From Trebonia sp963777905 (GTDB taxonomy: Bacteria > Actinomycetota > Actinomycetes > Streptosporangiales > Streptosporangiaceae), in the NCBI GenBank assembly GCA_963777905.1, contig CAVZSM010000039.1, positions 62,001 to 126,000 on the forward strand: a stretch of 64,000 nt of DNA. The letters run 5' to 3'. Made by a program: the position numbers and the translations under genes. Positions 59,242 through 64,000 of the stretch are shown one piece after another. Under the pieces are notes generated by a model. That model was not told the DNA's origin. It ran no database searches and saw only the letters and a program-made list of their open reading frames with translations. How positions within the stretch are numbered: the first letter of the stretch is position 1; each line of letters opens with the position of its first letter.

Positions 59242-61020
59242 GTTTGTCAAGTTGATACTCGATTTTACGCACTCGTTAACGGCTGGAGGCGATTCCTGGT
59301 GGCTGTGTTCGGCCTGCTGCACGGCGCATTCGAAGGGGCGTGGGTCTGGGAGTTCCTGACGCCTGAGCTGCGCCAGCTTGGTCACGACGCGATCGCCGTC
59401 GACCTGCCGATCAATGACATCACAGCCGACTGGGACGACCACGTTGACGTGGCGCTCGCGGCCTTCGGCGATCAGGACACGATCGTCGTGGCGCATTCGC
59501 GCTCGGGGCGGATGGTCCCGCGGCTGCTCGAGCGGGGGAAGTTCTCCGACGTGATCCTGCTCGCCGCCTCCATTCCCGGCGGCATCCTGCCCCCGCCCTA
59601 TCAGTCGGGCGGGGCGCCAGCTGCCGGAGCGGTGACCGCGCAGACCAGGAAGACGGACTCGCTCGGCCGGACGGTCTGCACCAGGGAGGTCGCGGAGCGG
59701 CTGTTCGACGACTGCCCGCCGGGGACCGTGGACTGGGCGCTGGCGAAGGTTCGTCCACAGCACGAGCTTCCGGTGCCTGACGACACCCGGTGGCCGGACG
59801 TTCGCGTCGCGTATGTCTACGGCGAGCAGGAGCCAGCGGTGGCCCCAGAGTGGATCAAGCTCGCGTGCCGGGAGCGGCTCGGCATCGAAGCCCTGGGCAT
59901 GCCCGGTGGCCACTCGCTGTTCGTGTCCCGGTCGGCGGAGCTGGCGCGAACGCTCGATTCGCTGGTGCCCGTACGCTAACCCGCTCATGGGGTAGCCGTC
60001 CGCCCGGTCGTTCGTGAAGACGATCTTCGTGTAATCGAGTCCGGCCATGATCTGTTCAAACACGGCCGGCGCCCGGTCCAGCGGTACCTCGTGGGTGAGC
60101 GCGGCGAGCACGTTCATGCCGTCGCCGACCAGGCCGGCGGCGTCGGCGAAGTCACGGTCCTGGTAGGCGTACGTGCCGTGCAGGCTGAGCTCGCGGACCG
60201 CGCAGGCGTCGACGTCGAGCGGCGCGGGCGCGCCCGGCAGGGCCACGAGCACCAGCGTGCCGCCGGAGCGTGTCATCGCCACGGCCTGATCGAGCACGCC
60301 CGGCGCCGCGGCAGTGACGAGCACCGCGTCCAGGCCTTCCCCGGCCGTCGCCGCCAGGGCGGCGTGCACCGGGTCCTCGCCAGGCAGCCGGACCGGGATC
60401 GCAGGGACCGCGGCGGCGAGGCGGGCCAGCTTGTTCCCGCTGACGTCGGTGACCACGATCGGGCCCGCGCCGAGGTGGTCCGCTACCAGTGCGCATATGG
60501 TTCCGATTCCGCCGGCGCCCAGCACCCCCAGGCGCGTTCCCTGCCCAAGGCCGGCCCGGCGGCAGGCGCGCAGCGCCACCGCGGCGGGCTCGATCAGCGC
60601 CGCCGCGGTCATGCTGACCGAGTCCGGCACAGGGAAGGCGCGGTCGGCGGGCGCGGTCACGAAGTCGGCATAGGTCCCGCCCCAGCCGACACCGGGGACG
60701 CGCCGGTCCAGGCACAGATTTTCCTGGCCGCGACGGCAGGAGGCGCACCGCCCGCACGCGATCAGCGGGCACAGGGCCACCCGTGTCCCCGGCGCGATGC
60801 TTGTCACGTCCGGGGCGACGGCGACCACGGTGCCGGCCGCCTCGTGCCCGAGCACGACAGGCGGCCGGCGGAACGGGTGATGGCCCAGCCAGGTGGACAG
60901 GTCCGACCCGCACAGCCCGGTGGCATCGATGCGGATGACGACCTCGCCTGGTCCGGCGACGGGCGCCGGCTCTTCGACCACGCTCGCCCGGCGCGGCGCC
61001 TGCAGCTTGACCGCCTTCAT
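59227..61020 (-). CDS. zinc-dependent alcohol dehydrogenase, stop codon lost
   Basis: The frame is open for 597 residues, but only the first about 338 (61020 to about 60005) match the family: ATGLCGSDLSTWLGHH, VLGHEAAGTVVAVAPDV, CGRCASCRRGQENLCLD, LGVLGAGGIGTICALVADHL and a C-terminal AGLDYTKIVFTND. After that, no stop occurs until 59227 and translation would run antisense through the whole hydrolase gene, giving nonsense sequence. I infer a 3-prime deletion or rearrangement that joined the two genes tail to tail. The true product end is uncertain. It starts 24 bases after the FAH gene. Confidence 0.78.
   Translation of the reverse strand: MKAVKLQAPRRASVVEEPAPVAGPGEVVIRIDATGLCGSDLSTWLGHHPFRRPPVVLGHEAAGTVVAVAPDVTSIAPGTRVALCPLIACGRCASCRRGQENLCLDRRVPGVGWGGTYADFVTAPADRAFPVPDSVSMTAAALIEPAAVALRACRRAGLGQGTRLGVLGAGGIGTICALVADHLGAGPIVVTDVSGNKLARLAAAVPAIPVRLPGEDPVHAALAATAGEGLDAVLVTAAAPGVLDQAVAMTRSGGTLVLVALPGAPAPLDVDACAVRELSLHGTYAYQDRDFADAAGLVGDGMNVLAALTHEVPLDRAPAVFEQIMAGLDYTKIVFTNDRADGYPMSGLAYGHQRIERSRQLRRPGHEQRVATGHAQGFDAEPLPARELDPLWGHRWLLLAVDIRDANVRPPGVVRHRKLVLWTNLRQRPVHGPRRAVVEQPLRDLPGADRPAERVRLPGLRGHRSGSWRPARLIGRGQDAAGNGGGEQDHVGELPPLEQPRDHPPRARMRHDDRVLIAEGRERHVNVVVPVGCDVIDRQVDGDRVVTKLAQLRRQELPDPRPFECAVQQAEHSHQESPPAVNECVKSSINLTNDSKT
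59299..59979 (+). CDS. alpha/beta hydrolase
   Basis: 226 residues from the GTG at 59299 (GGAGG nine bases upstream). VAVFGLLHGAFEGAWVWEFL gives the oxyanion HG, TIVVAHSRSGRMVPRLLE the nucleophile Ser, and PGGHSLFVSR the C-terminal His; the acid is likely Glu or Asp in VAYVYGEQEPAV. It matches small esterase/C-C hydrolase relatives. The whole gene lies antisense to the apparent C-terminal extension of the alcohol dehydrogenase frame at 59227-61020. Confidence 0.85.
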   Translation: MAVFGLLHGAFEGAWVWEFLTPELRQLGHDAIAVDLPINDITADWDDHVDVALAAFGDQDTIVVAHSRSGRMVPRLLERGKFSDVILLAASIPGGILPPPYQSGGAPAAGAVTAQTRKTDSLGRTVCTREVAERLFDDCPPGTVDWALAKVRPQHELPVPDDTRWPDVRVAYVYGEQEPAVAPEWIKLACRERLGIEALGMPGGHSLFVSRSAELARTLDSLVPVR

Positions 61021-61044
61021 GACGTGACGCGCGGCTGCCGTCGG

Positions 61045-61875
61045 CTACTCGTGCTCGGCGTAGAACCGGTTGCGGCAGGAGCCGACGCCTTCGATCGTCG
61101 TCGTGACCAGCTGACCACCGCGCAGGTACGGCTTGCCGGGGCGGGCGAGCGCCACCCCTTCGGGAGTTCCTGTCGCGATGAGGTCACCGGGGCGCAGGGT
61201 GGTGAACGTGGAGGCGTACGACACCAGTTCGGCCAGTCCGAACAGGAGCTCGGAGGTCCTGGCCTGCTGCATGATCTCGCCATCGACCTCACACGAGATC
61301 GCCAGGTCGAGCGGGTCGTCGAGCTCGTCGACAGTGACGAGCACCGGGCCCACTGGGGTCGAGGCTTCGAAGTTCTTGCCGGCCAGCCATTCGCTGGTGC
61401 GGCCCTGCCAGTCCCGCATGGACACGTCGTTGACCACGGTCATGCCGGCGATGTAGGACAGCGCGTCCTCGATCGGCACATGGTGGGCGGCCTTGCCGAT
61501 CACGATGCCGAGCTCGGCCTCCCAGTCGACCGAGTTGGAGACGCTGGGCAGCGGGATCGGGCTGGTCGCGCCGGTCAGCGAGTCGGGGAACTTGGAGAAC
61601 AGCGTCGGGTACTCCGGCCGCTTGTTGTTCGTCTCCTCAACGTGGCTGCGGTAGTTCAGCCCGACGCAGATGGTCTTCTCCGGCCGGACCACGGGCACGT
61701 TGTGGGTCAGGGCGGTGGCGTCACCGAACTCGATCCCCTTTTTCGCGGCGACACTGGCCCAGTCGGGATCGCGCAGCAGCGCGACCACGTCCGGATAGGG
61801 GAGCGCTATCACGCTTCCGTTGTCGATCCTGGCGGCCGAGGTGCCGTTGTCAGTGACGATCGTCGCCAGCCTCAC
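61045..61875 (-). CDS. fumarylacetoacetate hydrolase family protein
   Basis: 276 residues from GTG 61875, which overlaps the natural YciI stop (GTGA). KTICVGLNYRSHVEETNNKR, the metal-binding DWEAELGIVIGKAAHHVPIE, YIAGMTVVNDVSMRDWQG, and DLIATGTPEGVALARPGKPY match the FAH superfamily (2-hydroxyhepta-diene-dioate isomerase and acylpyruvase relatives). It would hydrolyse or isomerise a ring-cleavage product, which suits the VOC gene upstream. The same frame extends to 62163 only because of the YciI frameshift. Confidence 0.88.
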   Translation of the reverse strand: MRLATIVTDNGTSAARIDNGSVIALPYPDVVALLRDPDWASVAAKKGIEFGDATALTHNVPVVRPEKTICVGLNYRSHVEETNNKRPEYPTLFSKFPDSLTGATSPIPLPSVSNSVDWEAELGIVIGKAAHHVPIEDALSYIAGMTVVNDVSMRDWQGRTSEWLAGKNFEASTPVGPVLVTVDELDDPLDLAISCEVDGEIMQQARTSELLFGLAELVSYASTFTTLRPGDLIATGTPEGVALARPGKPYLRGGQLVTTTIEGVGSCRNRFYAEHE

Positions 61876-62163
61876 GAAGCGGTCTCTTCCGGCAGCTGAA
61901 CAGAGGCGAAGGTGACCGAGCTCCAGATGTTGTTGATCACGTACGGGTCGTTCTCGTAGAACTTCTTGGCCTGCCGCGTAATCATCGGTCCGCAGCACGA
62001 AGAAGCCGCCGGTCAGCGTCTCACCGTCGGGGCTGAACGTGCGGCTGGAGAGACGGACAAGGTCCCGGTTGCGCTTTCCGTAGGCCAAGTGCTCGTCGCG
62101 TACGCTCAGCCGTTTCTCATCGGTGCATTCGGGTGTCAACGCGTTCACGATTAGAAAACTCAT
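61872..62163 (-). pseudogene. YciI-like protein with a one-base frameshift
   Basis: The N-terminal half, MSFLIVNALTPECTDEKRLS to LTGGFFVLRTD, is the YciI ferredoxin-like fold start. The second half, RQAKKFYENDPYVINNIW and the end of the domain, is found in the next frame and stops at TGA 61872-61874. The total of 292 bases is one more than a multiple of three, so a one-base insertion near 61985-61995 would explain it. As a result this frame fuses with the FAH gene. Confidence 0.75.
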
Positions 62164-62198
62164 TACGGGCAGCCTCCAGCAGCTGAGACGGTGAAACG

Positions 62199-62240
62199 TC
62201 CGGGCGGCCGGGCCGGCGTGCGCCGGCCCGGCCGCCCGGA
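62199..62240 (-). terminator. GC-rich hairpin with 20-bp perfect arms
   Basis: Bases 62199-62218 pair exactly with 62221-62240 around TG. It lies between the VOC gene stop (62248) and the YciI start (62163) on the minus strand, so it may end or attenuate transcription after the VOC gene. Confidence 0.6.
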
Positions 62241-62247
62241 CCGGTGC

Positions 62248-62901
62248 TTACTTGGCGGGTGGGTCGTACAGGGAGCGACCAGGGAAGATCTCCGGCGGTG
62301 TGCCGCGCCACTGGTTGTTGACCGTGTGGTCTCCGCCCAGCCAGCGCTTCAGGTCGTCGTGCGCGCTGGCGGTGCGGATCTCGCGGATCTCGTCGACAAA
62401 CTCGGGGTCCACGCAGAACTCGAACAAGAGCCCGTCGGGCGACGTGACGTAGAGCGACGTCACGTACCCGTGGTTGATGATGTGGTGCTGGATCCCGCGG
62501 TCGAGCAGCCGCTTATGGATCCCGTCCTGGCCCGCTTGGTTCGTCTCGAGCGCGAGGTGGTAGTAGATGTTGGTGCTCCCGACGAGGTTCTTGTTGGGGC
62601 CGTCGAACTGGAAGTACGCGATGGCCCCGCCGTCCGCGAGCTCGTAGAACGTGTGGCAGAAGTCCGTGCCCTGCTTCGTTACCTGCCATTCATCCGGCAT
62701 CGCCTCGGCTTCCGGGTCGACGGCACCGCGCTCCGACCGCTCGCACCAGGTCGCCTTGAGCGGGATCCCGAGGATGTCCTCCATGAACTGCCTGGTGACT
62801 TCCTGGTCTGCCACGGGGAACGCGTGGTGGTGCAGCCGACGCAAGGCCGAGACCTTCGTGGCCGACTCGGCTGCCGCTGTTTCGGTGACTGTCTGCGCCA
62901 T
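62248..62901 (-). CDS. VOC family extradiol-dioxygenase-like protein
   Basis: 217 residues from the ATG at 62901 with GGAGGT seven bases upstream; the frame extends to 63000 without a better start. Ligand candidates are His in LRRLHHHAFPVADQE, His in STNIYYHLALETNQ, and Glu in GLLFEFCVDPE, the order expected of single-domain extradiol dioxygenases or glyoxalase-like enzymes. As the first gene of the minus operon (VOC, YciI, FAH, alcohol dehydrogenase), it could cleave a ring or modify a keto acid later handled by the FAH protein. Confidence 0.83.
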   Translation of the reverse strand: MAQTVTETAAAESATKVSALRRLHHHAFPVADQEVTRQFMEDILGIPLKATWCERSERGAVDPEAEAMPDEWQVTKQGTDFCHTFYELADGGAIAYFQFDGPNKNLVGSTNIYYHLALETNQAGQDGIHKRLLDRGIQHHIINHGYVTSLYVTSPDGLLFEFCVDPEFVDEIREIRTASAHDDLKRWLGGDHTVNNQWRGTPPEIFPGRSLYDPPAK

Positions 62902-62973
62902 GTTTTTACCTCCGCCGAGCTTTTGAGCCTCGGCAAGCTCGGCTACGTCGCCGTATAAACGAATGTGTTGATT

Positions 62974-62995
62974 ATCCGAGGTCACACACTCGGAT
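62974..62995. promoter_or_regulatory. inverted repeat in the VOC/ketopantoate-reductase divergent spacer
   Basis: ATCCGAG (62974-62980) and CTCGGAT (62989-62995) are exact complements separated by eight bases in the 186-base AT-rich spacer. It could be the operator for both divergent transcripts. Confidence 0.45.
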
Positions 62996-63087
62996 GTCAA
63001 GGAAAGGAACGATAACTAGCCATAGAGTCGAATCTTAACTAGGCTCGTCTCAACAGCCCTTCCTGCCCCGGAGCCAAGCCCACGCAC

Positions 63088-64000
63088 ATGACACCACCGA
63101 ATTTCCCCGACCGCGATGATCCGGCCGCGCCGGCGTCGCTGGCCGGCCGGCCGCGGGTCCTCGTGGTCGGCGCGGGCGCGATCGGGGGAGTCGTCGCGGC
63201 CAAGCTTGCCAGGGCCGGGCATGACGTGACAGCGCTGGACGCGAACCGGGAGCACGTCGCGCGGCTGACGTCGCCGGGGCTGTGGCTGGACGAGCTCGGC
63301 ACGCCGTCCGTTGTGCCGGTTCCTGCCGTCGCCGACATGGCGGACCTGCGGGGCCCGTTCGACTTCGCGCTGCTGACCCTCAAGGCGCCCTATCTCGAGC
63401 CGGTGCTCACCGGGCTCGTCAGCCGCGGGATTGTGCGCACGTTCGTGTCCCTCGGCAACGGGCTGATCCAGCCGTGGGTCGCGGCGATCACCGGCCCCGA
63501 CCGGCTGATCACGGGCATCGTCGAATGGGGCGCGACGAACATCGGCCCTGGCCACGTCGCCCAGACGACCCGGGCGCCGATCATTCTCGGCCGCTCGGGC
63601 CCGGGTGGACAGGACCTGGGTGAGCGTCCCGGCCAGCTGGCCGGCATCCTGGACGCCGCCGCGCCGACCGTCGTCGTCGACGACATCAATGGTCATGTGT
63701 GGGCCAAGCTCCTGCTCAACAGCACCTTTTCCGGTCTCGGCGCCGTGTCGGGGCTGACCTACGGGCAGGTGGCGGCCGAGCCGCCCGGTGAATGGCTGGC
63801 CTACCGGCTGTGGACCGAAGGCTATGACGTCGCGTGCGCCGCCGGAGTACGGCCTGGCGAGGTGGCGGGCATCCGCCCGGCCGACCTCGCCGTGCACGCG
63901 GACGCCGACCGGCCCCGCGCGGCGGGCGCCCTGGCGGCGCTGCTGAGCCGTCTCGGACCCACGAAGGCGTCGATGTCACAGGACCTCGAGCGGGGCAGCC
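63088..64000 (+). CDS. ketopantoate reductase family protein (runs off the window)
   Basis: 304 codons from the ATG at 63088, still open at the end. The dinucleotide loop VLVVGAGAIGGVVAAKLARA is near residue 24, SLGNGLIQPWVAAI and GIVEWGATNIGPGHV follow, and the catalytic Lys is in INGHVWAKLLLNSTFSGLGA near residue 210. KASMSQDLERG is the C-terminal family motif with the substrate Ser/Asp. In a catabolic island it may reduce another 2-oxo acid rather than ketopantoate. Only the last residues are missing. Confidence 0.88.
   Translation, partial: MTPPNFPDRDDPAAPASLAGRPRVLVVGAGAIGGVVAAKLARAGHDVTALDANREHVARLTSPGLWLDELGTPSVVPVPAVADMADLRGPFDFALLTLKAPYLEPVLTGLVSRGIVRTFVSLGNGLIQPWVAAITGPDRLITGIVEWGATNIGPGHVAQTTRAPIILGRSGPGGQDLGERPGQLAGILDAAAPTVVVDDINGHVWAKLLLNSTFSGLGAVSGLTYGQVAAEPPGEWLAYRLWTEGYDVACAAGVRPGEVAGIRPADLAVHADADRPRAAGALAALLSRLGPTKASMSQDLERGS

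Noticed and set aside
61045..62163. A fused YciI-FAH two-domain protein
   Set aside because: The middle 35 residues match no family, while the true YciI half is in the next frame with its own stop.
1..64000. Prophage, insertion sequence or tRNA-linked island
   Set aside because: No integrase, transposase, phage structural gene or tRNA was found; the repeats seen are small and non-coding.

Overview
The window is very GC-rich with dense, short-spaced genes, many GTG starts and four-base start/stop overlaps. Together with family content this points to a soil-type actinomycete (Actinomycetota). Markers are a conservon-like histidine kinase/roadblock/DUF742/GTPase operon, F420-type LLM oxidoreductases, MMPL and GT87 membrane proteins, a DUF1906 secreted protein and MmyB-like and HxlR regulators. 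I cannot name the genus from sequence alone. No rRNA, tRNA, CRISPR array, integrase or transposase gene was seen.

Layout. 0-10 kb: the C-terminal part of an MMPL exporter, an MpaB-type oxygenase divergent from an MmyB-like regulator, a PCu(A)C-like lipoprotein with a GT87 mannosyltransferase-like protein, two damaged VOC genes, and a DUF885 peptidase divergent from a gamma-glutamyltransferase. 10-19 kb: an ABC-2 exporter with a DesK/NarL-type two-component pair, a tricorn protease, a LysE exporter and LldD. 19-25.5 kb: an organosulfur block (SsuD, FMN reductase, flavin reductase, SfnB-like acyl-CoA dehydrogenase with a frameshifted end), then a DUF1906 secreted protein. 25.5-30 kb: reductive pyrimidine catabolism (beta-ureidopropionase, dihydropyrimidinase, LLM oxidoreductase). 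30-34.3 kb: a tightly overlapping MoxR/DUF58/DUF4129 operon. 34-46.5 kb: adenosine deaminase, an HhH-GPD protein, a D-aminopeptidase, VOC and DinB proteins, a TPR-zincin relic, an HxlR-SCP2 regulator with a divergent membrane protein, an acyl-CoA dehydrogenase, a TPR/AAA+ pair, and a formamidase preceded by a permease remnant.

46.9-56.3 kb: a Q/P/G/F-repeat membrane protein, an FHA/zinc-ribbon protein, a 1.1 kb leader and the conservon-type operon (CvnA-D). 56.3-64 kb: a small-molecule catabolic island with two zinc alcohol dehydrogenases, an SDR, a GntR/FCD regulator, an alpha/beta hydrolase, an FAH-family hydrolase, a frameshifted YciI gene, an extradiol-type VOC protein and a ketopantoate-reductase-like gene that runs off the end.

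Two themes stand out. Several genes are broken or fused at their ends: VOC at a C12 tract, SfnB-like at a GTGC repeat, YciI by one base, an SDR with two deletions, and an alcohol dehydrogenase that has lost its stop codon. The intergenic DNA also carries dispersed elements: three copies of a 15-mer, two 52-base hairpins of identical geometry, and a pair of roughly 30-bp repeats.
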